From Clostridiales bacterium (lineage in GTDB: Bacteria; Actinomycetota; Coriobacteriia; Anaerosomatales; SLCP01), in the NCBI GenBank assembly GCA_018333995.1, contig JAGXSG010000031.1, positions 1-64,000 on the forward strand: a DNA stretch of 64,000 nt, read 5' to 3'. The notes beneath the pieces were generated by a model, which did not search any database, was not told where the DNA came from, and saw only the letters and a list, made by a program, of their open reading frames with translations. Within the stretch, counting starts at the first letter, position 1, and each line of letters opens with the position of its first letter. Positions 53,161-61,978 of the stretch are shown piece by piece. The position numbers were made by a program, and so were the translations under genes.

Positions 53161-55020
53161 TCAGCTGAGGGGTTCGTAGTAACAGAGCACCGTGCCGTAC
53201 TCTACGGGATCCGCATCGGCTACCGGGATCTCGCGGACGATGCCGTCCTCCTCGATGGTGATCTCGTTCATGAGTTTCATCGCCTCGAGGATACACACCA
53301 CCTGGCCCGTCTCGACGGTGTCCCCCACGTTGACGAACGGGTCAGTCGCGGGCGATGGGGAGCGATAGAACGTGCCGACCATCGGTGCTACAAGCTGCCT
53401 CCATGTAGCGGGCCGCTCGCTCGTGTCGCGGGGTGCGGTGTCACCGGAACCCGGGGTTGACGCGGGTGTCGCGGAGGCCGGGCTTTGGGCGGGTGAATCG
53501 ACGTACGCGGACGCGCCGCCCTTACGCACTACGATCTTCGCGCCGCCTTCCTCCACGATGACCTCGCTGATGTCGCTCGCCTCGACGATCTTGATCAGTT
53601 CCCGGATCTGGTTCACGTCCACGGAATCTTCCTCCCTGACGGTTTCATACTCCTGGCTCATCATGAACACCGCGCCCTCGACACCCTCCTGGTGCGACGT
53701 GAGGTACGCACGCGCCTCGTTAGGGAAGAGGGCGTACATGAGCACGTCTTCCTCGCTGCGCGCGAGATCACCAATCTCCGCCTCGACCTCTGCGTACGTG
53801 GTAGTGGCAAAAGAGCCGGGCCTAACATCCGGCCCCAGCGGCTCTTCCTTACCGAGCACTTTCGCAACGATCTCCGCATCCATCTGACCCGGCGCCTTAC
53901 CGTACAGTCCGCGGATGTAGTCCTTCATCTCCTGGGGCACGACCGCCCACCTCTTGCCGGTGAGCACGTTGATGACGGCCTGAGTGCCAACGATCTGCGA
54001 GAGCGGGGTGACAAGCGGCGGAAAACCGACCTCGGCCCTGACCTTGGGTATCTCTTTCAGCACGTCGGTAAGGCGGTCCGCCGCTTTCTGCTGCTCAAGT
54101 TGGCTCACAAGGTTGGAAAGCATGCCGCCGGGAACCTGGTGGCTGAAAACCTCCATGTGCATGAGTGAGGTCACACCGCGCTTGAACTTGTTTTTTATCC
54201 GCACGTTCTCCCAGTACTCGGCGATCTCGAAGAGCAAGTCGAGATCGATTCCGGTATCGTACGGGCTCTCTTTGAGCGCGGCCACAATCATCTCGACAGC
54301 TGGCTGACTGTTGCCAAACGCCAACGCGACGACGGCGGTGTCGATAATGTCCGCACCCGCCTCCACCGCTTTGAGGTAGTTCATCGGAGCCATGCCGCCA
54401 ATGTAGTGACAGTGCAGGTGCACCGGAAGGCCGACCTCTTCCTTGAGCGCACGCACCATCTTCTCAGTGCGAAACGGCGTCAGCATCCCAGCCATATCCT
54501 TGATCGCGATCGTGTCGGCGCCGATGGCTTTGAGCTCAAGCGCGTACTCGATGTAGGAGTCGAGCGTGTGCACCGGTGAGACCGTGTAGCTGATCGCGCC
54601 TTCGAACACGCCTCCACACTCTTTGACGGCCGCTCCGGCCACTTCGACATTGCGGATGTCGTTCAGCGCGTCAAATACCCTGAAGACGTCGATCCCGTTA
54701 CGCTTGCTGGCATGGACAAATCTGTTAACGATCTCGTCCGAGTACAACCGGTAACCAACGAGACTCTGACCGCGCAACAGCATCTCAAGGGGCGTCCTAG
54801 GACAGTGCTTCTTGATGGCGCGAAGGCGTTCCCACGGGTTTTCGTCGAGAAAGCGCAGTGCCGCGTCGAAGGTCGCGCCGCCCCACACCTCAAGCGACCA
54901 GTACCCGACCGAGTCCATCTTGGGGAGAATCGGCAGCATGTCGGCCATGCGCATCCGTGTCGCCCACAGCGACTGGTGCGCGTCACGTAGCGTGGTATCC
55001 ATGATGTGGACTGGTCGCAT
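53161..55020 (-). CDS. Carboxyltransferase fused to a full biotin carboxyl carrier (PycB/OadA-AccB type)
   Basis: This 619-residue protein joins two modules. The first (about 1-455) is the pyruvate carboxylase/oxaloacetate decarboxylase-type carboxyltransferase barrel: [21 protein letters not shown], the metal-site [12 protein letters not shown], and the lid motif [27 protein letters not shown]. The second carries the AccB-type N-terminal segment ([25 protein letters not shown], about 460-490), a Pro/Ala/Ser linker and the biotinyl domain with EAMKLMNE, biotin on K582. No sodium-pump beta or gamma subunit is nearby, so an anaplerotic cytosolic role is likely. ATG 55020 has GGAGG ten bases upstream; the 51-codon upstream extension is not used. 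Confidence 0.9.
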   Translation of the reverse strand: MRPVHIMDTTLRDAHQSLWATRMRMADMLPILPKMDSVGYWSLEVWGGATFDAALRFLDENPWERLRAIKKHCPRTPLEMLLRGQSLVGYRLYSDEIVNRFVHASKRNGIDVFRVFDALNDIRNVEVAGAAVKECGGVFEGAISYTVSPVHTLDSYIEYALELKAIGADTIAIKDMAGMLTPFRTEKMVRALKEEVGLPVHLHCHYIGGMAPMNYLKAVEAGADIIDTAVVALAFGNSQPAVEMIVAALKESPYDTGIDLDLLFEIAEYWENVRIKNKFKRGVTSLMHMEVFSHQVPGGMLSNLVSQLEQQKAADRLTDVLKEIPKVRAEVGFPPLVTPLSQIVGTQAVINVLTGKRWAVVPQEMKDYIRGLYGKAPGQMDAEIVAKVLGKEEPLGPDVRPGSFATTTYAEVEAEIGDLARSEEDVLMYALFPNEARAYLTSHQEGVEGAVFMMSQEYETVREEDSVDVNQIRELIKIVEASDISEVIVEEGGAKIVVRKGGASAYVDSPAQSPASATPASTPGSGDTAPRDTSERPATWRQLVAPMVGTFYRSPSPATDPFVNVGDTVETGQVVCILEAMKLMNEITIEEDGIVREIPVADADPVEYGTVLCYYEPLS

Positions 55021-55108
55021 ACCGTCATTCCCTCCGAGTTGCGGCGGGCAAGAGGAATCGGTCCCGCATGAACCGGAACCGGTCGTGATCACGATAGTAT
55101 ACCTAGGA

Positions 55109-55669
55109 CTAGACGCGGGTGATATACCGGCCGTCGCGGGTATCGATCTTGAGCACGTCGCCGGGCTCAACAAACATCGGGACCTGCACGACCGCGCCTG
55201 TCTCGAGAGTAGCGGGCTTGGTGCCCCCTTGAACGGTATCTCCCTTGAAGCCTGGATCGGTCCCGGTGACCTGAAGCTCTACGAACATCGGCGGCTCGAC
55301 GCCGATCATCTCGCCACCGGCGGTCACAATCTGCACCTCATCGTTCTCCTTGAGCCACTGTGCGCCAGCGCCAACAAAATCGCCGCCGAGCTCCACCTGC
55401 TCGTAGGTGTCTTGGTCCATGAAGTGGAACGCGGCGCCATCGTTGTACAGATACTGCATGCGCTTTGTTTCCACGCGGACGTCTTCGAGCTTCTCGCCAG
55501 CACGGAAGGTCACATCCACGACACGGCCTGTCTTGAGTTCCTTGAGCTTGGTGCGCACAAACGCCCCGCCTTTGCCCGGCTTGACGTGCTGGAACTCGAC
55601 GATGATCCACATCTTGCCATCGTGCATGACGCACATGCCGTTCTTGAGGTTGTTGGTTGAAACTGCCAC
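55109..55669 (-). CDS. efp: Translation elongation factor P
   Basis: EF-P relieves stalls at proline runs. The 186-residue protein has three beta domains, with HVKPGKGGAFVRTKLK in domain I; the loop lysine (PGKGG) is the position modified in many bacteria. GTG 55669 is eight bases after AAGG; the 25-codon longer frame runs into pepP. Several proteins here have Pro-rich parts (the PPAP-tailed membrane protein, the pilus protein at 60077, the carboxylase linker), which should depend on EF-P. Position after pepP is conserved in Gram-positives. Confidence 0.96.
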   Translation of the reverse strand: MAVSTNNLKNGMCVMHDGKMWIIVEFQHVKPGKGGAFVRTKLKELKTGRVVDVTFRAGEKLEDVRVETKRMQYLYNDGAAFHFMDQDTYEQVELGGDFVGAGAQWLKENDEVQIVTAGGEMIGVEPPMFVELQVTGTDPGFKGDTVQGGTKPATLETGAVVQVPMFVEPGDVLKIDTRDGRYITRV

Positions 55670-55695
55670 GTGAGTTACCTTCCTGCCCAGGGTGC

Positions 55696-56787
55696 CTAGT
55701 TGAGCTCTATGAGCTCCGCGGGTGAGCGTGTGAGCACCCGGCACCCCCCGTCTTCCACAACGATACAGTCCTCGATTCTAACACCGAAGCGTCCCTGCAA
55801 GTAGACGCCCGGTTCAATAGTGATGACGCTTCCCGCCTTGACAACGCGCTCACCTCGCTGGGACACGCTCGGCAGCTCATGGACGGCGAGTCCCACCCCA
55901 TGACCAAGTCCGTGGCCAAAGTGTTCCGCCAGACCAACGCGCGCTAAGGCATCGCGAGCGGCCGCGTCGATCTCGATCCCTGTCTTGCCCGCCGCAACAC
56001 CCGCGACGCCAGTGCGTTGTGCCTCGAGAACCGCAGCGTGGACGCGACGAACCTCCTCGGTTGCCGTGCCGAGAACCACCGTTCGCGTCATGTCAGAACA
56101 GTACCCGCCGATTCGCGCTCCAAAGTCCATCGTGAGCACGTCTCCCTGCTCGAGCACGCGGTGCGTAACGCCAGCGTGCGGCATCGAGGAGTGCGGACCA
56201 GATGCGACGATACTCGGGAAGGCGAGGCCCTCAGAACCGTTGCGGCGCATGAAGACCTCCAGTTCGAGCGCGACATCGATCTCGCGAAGCCCAGGCGCCA
56301 ACACACCGAGTACGTAGTCGAACGCACGATCGCCGAGCGCGCACGCCGCCTCAATCCGGGCCGTCTCTTCAGCATCTTTGACCTCGCGGAGCTGCTCGAT
56401 CACATCGTCAAGCACTTCGAGGCGACCTTCGAAACGCTCGGCGATCATGCGATAACGCCGGTATGGGAGCCCAGACTCCAGCGCAAGGGCCTTCGTGCCA
56501 GACGCCGCAATCCGCTCGAGCGCCGGCTCGAAAAGCGGGCCCGTAGCGAGTACGACCTCCCACGGTGTCCCATCGGCGGCGCTACGGACCGCCTCCACGT
56601 AGCGGCTGTCGGTGAAGAGCACGGCCTCGTCGTGCGTGACCAGCGCCGCAACCGCCGCCTCGTCATCGAACACGTCGGCAAAGCCGGTGGCGTAGCGAAC
56701 GTTAGCGACGGTGGTGACGAACATCGCATCGAGAGGTACCTGGACAAGCCGCTCGCGCAACGCCACGACTCTTGCTCCAACCGTCAC
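55696..56787 (-). CDS. pepP: M24-family Xaa-Pro aminopeptidase
   Basis: This 363-residue peptidase removes an N-terminal residue before proline. It has a creatinase N-terminal domain and a pita-bread metal domain with [15 protein letters not shown] (Asp ligands), [14 protein letters not shown] (His) and [19 protein letters not shown] (Glu ligands). GTG 56787 overlaps the aroQ stop (GTGA), seven bases after GGAGG; the longer frame lies over aroQ. PepP-efp adjacency is usual in Gram-positives. Confidence 0.95.
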   Translation of the reverse strand: MTVGARVVALRERLVQVPLDAMFVTTVANVRYATGFADVFDDEAAVAALVTHDEAVLFTDSRYVEAVRSAADGTPWEVVLATGPLFEPALERIAASGTKALALESGLPYRRYRMIAERFEGRLEVLDDVIEQLREVKDAEETARIEAACALGDRAFDYVLGVLAPGLREIDVALELEVFMRRNGSEGLAFPSIVASGPHSSMPHAGVTHRVLEQGDVLTMDFGARIGGYCSDMTRTVVLGTATEEVRRVHAAVLEAQRTGVAGVAAGKTGIEIDAAARDALARVGLAEHFGHGLGHGVGLAVHELPSVSQRGERVVKAGSVITIEPGVYLQGRFGVRIEDCIVVEDGGCRVLTRSPAELIELN

Positions 56788-57224
56788 CGGCCGCCCTCCG
56801 CAAGAGAGATCGCCGCTTCGATGCCGAGCACGTATGAGATCGGTCCAAAACCGGAGATCTGACCCGTGCACACGGAGGTGATGACACTGCGGGCGCGAAA
56901 TTCTTCGCGCGCGGCGACGTTGCTCAGGTGCACCTCGATCACTGGCACGGCAACCGACGCGATCGCGTCACGCAGCGCGTACGAGTAGTGCGTTAGCGCG
57001 CCCGGGTTGATCACGATCACGTCAACCTCGCCGACCGAGTTGTGTATCTCGTCGATGAGCTCACCCTCGTGGTTCGACTGGAAGAACGTCACGTCCACGT
57101 CGGCGGCTGACGCGCGGGAGACCACAAGTGTCTCGATATCATCAAGCGTCGCACTTCCGTACACATCAGTCTCCCGCGTGCCGAGCATGTTGAGGTTAGG
57201 ACCGTTCAAGACAAGTATCTTCAC
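56784..57224 (-). CDS. aroQ: Type II 3-dehydroquinate dehydratase
   Basis: AroQ dehydrates dehydroquinate to dehydroshikimate. The 146-residue protein starts [14 protein letters not shown], has [31 protein letters not shown] and EVHLSN; the Tyr and Arg of the mobile loop appear near the N terminus ([10 protein letters not shown]). GTG 57224 overlaps the aroB stop, about nine bases after AAAGGGG. It follows aroB in an aroC-aroK-aroB-aroQ run. Confidence 0.96.
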   Translation of the reverse strand: MKILVLNGPNLNMLGTRETDVYGSATLDDIETLVVSRASAADVDVTFFQSNHEGELIDEIHNSVGEVDVIVINPGALTHYSYALRDAIASVAVPVIEVHLSNVAAREEFRARSVITSVCTGQISGFGPISYVLGIEAAISLAEGGR

Positions 57225-58339
57225 CGATCTGCGCCCCTTTCTTCGGGATTCTCCAACCACCGGGTAAGCGTACGCACAAGAAGTGTCTCATCAACCGGGA
57301 TGACGACATGGCCTCCCGGTTCGGGCACGAACACGTAGCGGACACTGCCACCACGCGCCTTCTTGTCGGAGCGCATCGCATCGACCAGCGCGACCGCGTC
57401 ACGCGGGTAGTGCGGACGCTTGATGCCGAGCGCGCCGAGAAGTCGCTCCTGAAGCGCGCCCGTCTCGAAAGACGCGCCGACGGCCTCCTCGGCGAGATAA
57501 GCGGCAAACCGCATGCCCTCCGCCACAGCCGCGCCGTGAGGTACCGCCCCGTAACCCGCCACCCGCTCAATCGCGTGCCCGAGCGTGTGCCCATAGTTCA
57601 GACTCTCGCGCTCACCCGACTCCCGCTCATCGGCCTCGACAACCGCTACTTTGAGCGCGAGGGCACCTCTCACCGCCTCGATGACCGCGCCGTTGTCGCG
57701 CTCGATCAGTGCCTCGGCGTGATCGATCAGCCATGCCACGCGCGCGTGAGACTCAAGCATCGCCGCCTTTGCGACCTCCGCGAGGCCACTCGACCACTCA
57801 GCTTCCGGTAGCGTGCGAAGCGTTTCAGTGTCCGCGAGCACGATACGCGGTTGCTTGAAGGCCCCGACGAGGTTCTTGCCTGCCGCCAGGTCGACACCCG
57901 TCTTGCCGCCAACTGAAGAGTCAACCTGCGCAAGCAGGGTCGTCGGCACCTGCACGTAGTCGACACCGCGCAGGTAGACCGCCGCTACGAAGCCAGCGAG
58001 ATCGCCGACAACACCCCCGCCGCACGCGACAATCGCGCCGGTACGGTCGATCCCCTCGGCGGCAAGGCGCTCGACGACGGCACCGGCCCGCTCCCAAGAC
58101 TTGCTCGGCTCGCCGGGAGGAATCACGATCTCGGCGACGCGAAAACCGGCCGCGGCAAGCGAGGCAGCCACGCGCTCGCCATAAAGCGGGTACACGGTCT
58201 CATCCGAGATAAGCGCAAGCGCGTGCGCGCCGGAGACCTCACGCACGCAGCGCCCGGCTTCATCGAGTACGCCGGTGCCAATCACCACGTCGTACCCGGC
58301 CCCAGGCACGTGTACCGGAACGCGGATCTCGCGAGCCAT
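57221..58339 (-). CDS. aroB: 3-dehydroquinate synthase
   Basis: AroB cyclises DAHP to dehydroquinate with NAD and a metal. The 372-residue protein has [61 protein letters not shown] (the NAD and metal core) and [13 protein letters not shown] with metal His residues. ATG 58339 is one base after the aroK stop. The remaining shikimate genes aroE, aroA and the DAHP synthase are not in this window. Confidence 0.97.
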   Translation of the reverse strand: MAREIRVPVHVPGAGYDVVIGTGVLDEAGRCVREVSGAHALALISDETVYPLYGERVAASLAAAGFRVAEIVIPPGEPSKSWERAGAVVERLAAEGIDRTGAIVACGGGVVGDLAGFVAAVYLRGVDYVQVPTTLLAQVDSSVGGKTGVDLAAGKNLVGAFKQPRIVLADTETLRTLPEAEWSSGLAEVAKAAMLESHARVAWLIDHAEALIERDNGAVIEAVRGALALKVAVVEADERESGERESLNYGHTLGHAIERVAGYGAVPHGAAVAEGMRFAAYLAEEAVGASFETGALQERLLGALGIKRPHYPRDAVALVDAMRSDKKARGGSVRYVFVPEPGGHVVIPVDETLLVRTLTRWLENPEERGADR

Positions 58340-58340
58340 T

Positions 58341-58868
58341 TCACGCGCCCCTCTCGGCGAGTAGCGCGCTCACGCACTCAACGACGCGGGCGGCCACGTC
58401 GTGCGCCGCCACACCTGAAGTGTCCACGGTAACATCAGCGACCGCTCGGTAGAGCGCCTCACGCGCGCCGAGGAGTGTCGACGCCATCGTCACGGCGTCG
58501 CCCCGCGCAAGGAGCGGCCGCCCGCTCGTGTCTCCAATACGCGCAATCGCCTCTTCAGCGCCCACGCGCAGATACACCACGACCCCCGTCTTCTGAAGCG
58601 CACGCCGGTTGGCATCGTGCAGGATAATGCCACCTCCGCACGCCACAACTGAGGGGGACTCGAAAGCGAGGGACTCGAGCGCCGCGCTTTCAGCCGCGCG
58701 GAACGCTTCTTCACCGCGCGCCTCGAACATCTCGACGACGCTCATACCAGCCGCCGTCTCGATACGAGCGTCAAGGTCAATAAACGGCATGCCGAGCTTC
58801 TCGGCCACGAAGAGCCCTACCGTCGACTTGCCCGATCCCATGAACCCGACAAGGTAGACGTGGTTCAC
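58341..58868 (-). CDS. aroK: Shikimate kinase
   Basis: AroK phosphorylates shikimate with ATP. The 175-residue protein has the P-loop VGFMGSGKSTVG (about 7-18), DLDARIE (substrate Asp), FRAAESAALESLA and VACGGGIIL (substrate loop), and GRPLLARGD of the lid. GTG 58868 overlaps the aroC stop (GTGA). It is complete and of usual length. Confidence 0.96.
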   Translation of the reverse strand: MNHVYLVGFMGSGKSTVGLFVAEKLGMPFIDLDARIETAAGMSVVEMFEARGEEAFRAAESAALESLAFESPSVVACGGGIILHDANRRALQKTGVVVYLRVGAEEAIARIGDTSGRPLLARGDAVTMASTLLGAREALYRAVADVTVDTSGVAAHDVAARVVECVSALLAERGA

Positions 58869-60016
58869 CGTGCTATCCTCTCGCGATACGCGCCGAGCGC
58901 AACGAGCATGTCGGCAAGGCAGCTCGAGGAAAACATCTCTGTGTAAGCGCGCGCGAGCACAAACGCCACTTCTGCTTCTCCAACCACAGCGGCGGCAGGC
59001 ACCGCGCAGACGTCCGAGCGCTCCGTCGAGGCGTCCACCGGCTCATGCGTGCGCAGGTCCACGCTCGCGAGTGGACGCATGAGCGTGGGGATGGGCTTCA
59101 TCGCGGCGCGCACGACGACCGGCGCTCCGTTGGTCATCCCGCCCTCGATTCCGCCAGCGCGGTTGGTGCGGCGAACGAACCCATCGTGCGGATCCCAGAC
59201 GATCTCATCGTGCACCTGAGAACCGGGACGTGCCGCGGCGGCAAACCCGTCGCCGATCTCCACGCCCTTGATCGCAGGGATCGACATGAGGGCGGCTGCA
59301 AGTTGGGCGTCAAGCCGTCCAGAGCTCTCGGCGTACGTACCAAGACCCGGGACGAGTCCTGTCACGGTCACGAAAAACGTCCCGCCGAGACTCTCACCAG
59401 CCTCGCGAGCAGCGTCGATGGCCGCGCACATCCGGCTCGTGGCCTCGGCGTCGGGGCAGCGCACGGCGCTTCTCTCCACGGCCTCGACGTCAACTGCCGC
59501 CGGATCTGTGACAGCCGGCATCTCCTCGGGTCCGATGGAGTGCACGTACGAGACAATCCGTACGCCCACCTCAGCGAGCAGGGCCTTGGCTACCCCTCCC
59601 GCCGCAACGCGCGCCGCAGTCTCCCGGGCGCTCGCACGCTCGAGCACGTCCCGGCAGTCATCCGATCCGATCTTGAGCACGCCCGGCAGATCAGCGTGCC
59701 CCGGTCTGGGAGCGGTCACCCGCGCAGCATCGGTGGGGTCTCCGTGAGGCGACATGACGTCGGTCCAGTTGTCCCAGTCGCGGTTAGCGACGGTCAAGGT
59801 GATAGGCGAGCCAATCGTACGGCCAAACCTCACGCCCGAGAGCACGAGTGCCTGGTCCCTTTCGATCGCCATCCGGCCACCACGCCCGTATCCAGCCTGC
59901 CGGCGCACGAGATCAGCGTCGATACGCGCGCGATCGATGGGTACCCCTGCGGGCACGCCGGTCACGATCGCCGTCAGCGCTCGTCCGTGGGACTCACCAG
60001 ACGTGAGATATCGCAT
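58865..60016 (-). CDS. aroC: Chorismate synthase
   Basis: AroC turns EPSP into chorismate with reduced FMN. The 383-residue protein begins MRYLTSGESHGRALTAIVTGVPAG, has RRQAGYGRGGRM, the RPGHADLPG FMN region, ASARETAARVAAGGVAKALL, and, near 285, RAGGIEGGMTNGAPVVVRAAMKPIPTL. ATG 60016 is five bases after GGAGG. It lies 60 bases after the pilus genes and probably shares their transcript. Confidence 0.97.
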   Translation of the reverse strand: MRYLTSGESHGRALTAIVTGVPAGVPIDRARIDADLVRRQAGYGRGGRMAIERDQALVLSGVRFGRTIGSPITLTVANRDWDNWTDVMSPHGDPTDAARVTAPRPGHADLPGVLKIGSDDCRDVLERASARETAARVAAGGVAKALLAEVGVRIVSYVHSIGPEEMPAVTDPAAVDVEAVERSAVRCPDAEATSRMCAAIDAAREAGESLGGTFFVTVTGLVPGLGTYAESSGRLDAQLAAALMSIPAIKGVEIGDGFAAAARPGSQVHDEIVWDPHDGFVRRTNRAGGIEGGMTNGAPVVVRAAMKPIPTLMRPLASVDLRTHEPVDASTERSDVCAVPAAAVVGEAEVAFVLARAYTEMFSSSCLADMLVALGAYRERIAR

Positions 60017-60076
60017 GCTCGCCTCCGGTATGCGGGTCGGGTGTACGATTCTACCACCGGATTCCCCGCGAGGCGG

Positions 60077-60703
60077 CTACTTGGCGGCGCTTACGACCCC
60101 TTGTCCCACCGTAAGTGTCACCCGCACGTCACCGAAGAGCATCACAACGGAGCTGCCCGAGATGCTCTGTACCTTCCACGGCGTCCCAGATATCTCTCCT
60201 CCAGCCGCCAGCGTGTACGAGGCGCCGTCGAGGAAGAGAACCGCTGCGGTCACCCCATCGACGGTCACAATATCACGCAGGAAGAGCGTACCGTCGGGCA
60301 AGGTGACGCCAGGATCGTCAGGAGCGCCCGGCTGACCGGGAGCGACCGTCTGGTCGGCTGAGGGCTCGGGTATCGGCAGGATGAGCGGCGCGAAAATGTC
60401 CCTAAACGTGAACACGCGCTTGAGGTCCACCGGAGCCGGTTCCGCCGGTTGCTCCTCCTCGACAGGCTGAGGAGCGCCCGGTTGGACGACGGGATCGGGT
60501 GTCGGCACATCACCGGGGGCACCGCCCAGAGCGAACAGAAAGACCGCGGCGGCGGCGAGTCCAGCAACGGCGAGTAGGCCCAGGACCGCGCCCGCAATCA
60601 ACATCGTACGCCGCGAGCCACCCGTCCGGGAAGCCGCAGAACCACTCTGCGCCGAAGCGCCAGGCACCTGTTCTTCGATGTTATAGCCCATCTCGTTTGC
60701 CAC
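60077..60703 (-). CDS. PilP/GspC-like inner-membrane pilus protein
   Basis: This 208-residue protein has a short cytoplasmic start, one membrane helix (about 35-58, IAGAVLGLLAVAGLAAAAVFLFAL), a Pro/Glu linker (about 60-100), FTFRDIFAPLILP, and a C-terminal beta-domain (about 138-205: LFLRDIVTVDGVTAAVLFLDG to FGDVRVTLTVGQ) resembling the HR domain of GspC/PilP. Its place after pilO fits PilP. A true PilP is a lipoprotein contacting a secretin, whereas this one has a plain helix and the organism is probably monoderm. Identity is therefore by analogy. GTG 60703 is six bases after GGGAGG. Confidence 0.6.
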   Translation of the reverse strand: MANEMGYNIEEQVPGASAQSGSAASRTGGSRRTMLIAGAVLGLLAVAGLAAAAVFLFALGGAPGDVPTPDPVVQPGAPQPVEEEQPAEPAPVDLKRVFTFRDIFAPLILPIPEPSADQTVAPGQPGAPDDPGVTLPDGTLFLRDIVTVDGVTAAVLFLDGASYTLAAGGEISGTPWKVQSISGSSVVMLFGDVRVTLTVGQGVVSAAK

Positions 60704-60719
60704 AGTTCGCCTCCCCTCT

Positions 60720-61334
60720 CTACTGGGTTGTCTCGGCCCCAGGCTCCACCGGCGGCGCTACAGGGACAATCTCGGCCGGCATTGTATACACCACGAGGCC
60801 GATCGCGGTCTCCACAAGAGCAGGTTCGTCGGTCTCGGTTTCAGTCTGTTCTTCGAAGCGCGTGACCGAGAAGCTCTCGACTCGGACCTGCCGCGTCAGC
60901 GTACGAAGACGTCGCAGCAAATCCACCGTGTCCTGCCACGTTCCGCGCACGACGACGTCTATGCTGATCGTGCTGTATGGAACCCCCTCAGCCTGCGCCG
61001 GTACGTTGGGAGCAATCGACGCGAACTCAAGACCCGAGGCGTTGACCGTGTCCTGCAACTCGACGATCAACGCGGGAAGCTCGGGCGTCTCGGGAATCTG
61101 GTTGGCGAGACGAAGCCGCATGGCCTCTGTCTCCGCCGAGCGCGCCTTAATCGACTGCCGCTGCTCGAGAAGCGCTTGTGCCTGCGACACGCCCGCATCC
61201 GAATCACTGATCTGGGTGCTGAGCTCATCGACTACGCCAAATTGAGGCACGATGAAAAGTGCGGTCACGAGTACCGCGATTATCGTGATAACCGCGATGG
61301 CGATGATCAACTGATAGCGATACGAAAGCTTCAC
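60720..61334 (-). CDS. pilO: PilO-type pilus alignment protein
   Basis: This 204-residue bitopic protein has one membrane helix (about 9-30, LIIAIAVITIIAVLVTALFIV), a coiled coil (about 35-75) and a ferredoxin-like C-terminal domain typical of PilO/GspM. It forms a heterodimer with PilN on the outer face of the membrane. GTG 61334 starts 19 bases past pilN. Sequence in the coil is divergent; the operon order pilM-pilN-pilO supports the call. Confidence 0.82.
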   Translation of the reverse strand: MKLSYRYQLIIAIAVITIIAVLVTALFIVPQFGVVDELSTQISDSDAGVSQAQALLEQRQSIKARSAETEAMRLRLANQIPETPELPALIVELQDTVNASGLEFASIAPNVPAQAEGVPYSTISIDVVVRGTWQDTVDLLRRLRTLTRQVRVESFSVTRFEEQTETETDEPALVETAIGLVVYTMPAEIVPVAPPVEPGAETTQ

Positions 61335-61353
61335 GATGACCTATCGCCCCCTC

Positions 61354-61977
61354 TCACTGTGCCGACTCTGGCGGGGCAGGCACGCTGGATTCTTGAGCTT
61401 CCTCAGACCCAGGTTTCGTGACCCCGGTCGAGATTTCGAACTGAATCGCGGGCTGGTCGAGGAAGGGCGCCTTCGCCGAGGTGTTCAACCATACGCTCGT
61501 GATCTGTTCGAGGTCAGCGAGGCGCACGAGTGTCTTCGCGACCGCCTTGTGACCCACGTCAGGAACGTCGTCACGACTGTCAACGGCTATCGCGCTGAGA
61601 GTGAGGCCATCGATCTCGCTGCACTGCAGGCCGGTAAGCCATACTTCGGCAGGGAGGACGAGGGATATCTCGTTAGCGAGACGACCCCAGTTGACTCTCC
61701 CCGCGAGTGCGGCGTTCGCGGCTTCCTGGCGAGCTATAAGCTCGCTTTCCTTCTGCTCGAAGACAGCGAACGCTTCCGCCTGTGACCTGAGCTCCGCTTC
61801 GAGCTGCTGGCGATCTTGAAGCTCACCGCGCTTTGCGTTGACCTGAAGCATCAGCAGTGAGTAGGCGCCGGCGAGGACTACGAGCACGAGTGCCCCGCCA
61901 AGCAGCACGTAGCGGATCTGCCGCTCGAATCGCCGCTTCTCCAATATCTCCGCGGGGAGGAGGTTGATCCGCACCAT
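61354..61977 (-). CDS. pilN: PilN-type pilus assembly protein
   Basis: This 207-residue protein starts MVRINLLPAEILEKRR, the diagnostic PilN cytoplasmic motif that binds the PilM groove. One membrane helix follows (about 23-45), then a coiled coil and a ferredoxin-like domain. ATG 61977 overlaps nothing and follows the pilM stop by one base; the frame's longer start lies inside pilM. The C terminus ends in a short Pro/Ser tail. Confidence 0.88.
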   Translation of the reverse strand: MVRINLLPAEILEKRRFERQIRYVLLGGALVLVVLAGAYSLLMLQVNAKRGELQDRQQLEAELRSQAEAFAVFEQKESELIARQEAANAALAGRVNWGRLANEISLVLPAEVWLTGLQCSEIDGLTLSAIAVDSRDDVPDVGHKAVAKTLVRLADLEQITSVWLNTSAKAPFLDQPAIQFEISTGVTKPGSEEAQESSVPAPPESAQ

Positions 61978-61978
61978 G

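Noticed and set aside
51821-53179. 452-codon open frame on the plus strand
   Set aside because: It is the shadow of accC; its product is Arg- and His-rich and has no recognisable fold.
59045-60361. 438-codon open frame on the plus strand
   Set aside because: It lies opposite aroC and runs on into the pilus protein gene, with no start signal and a shadow-like composition.
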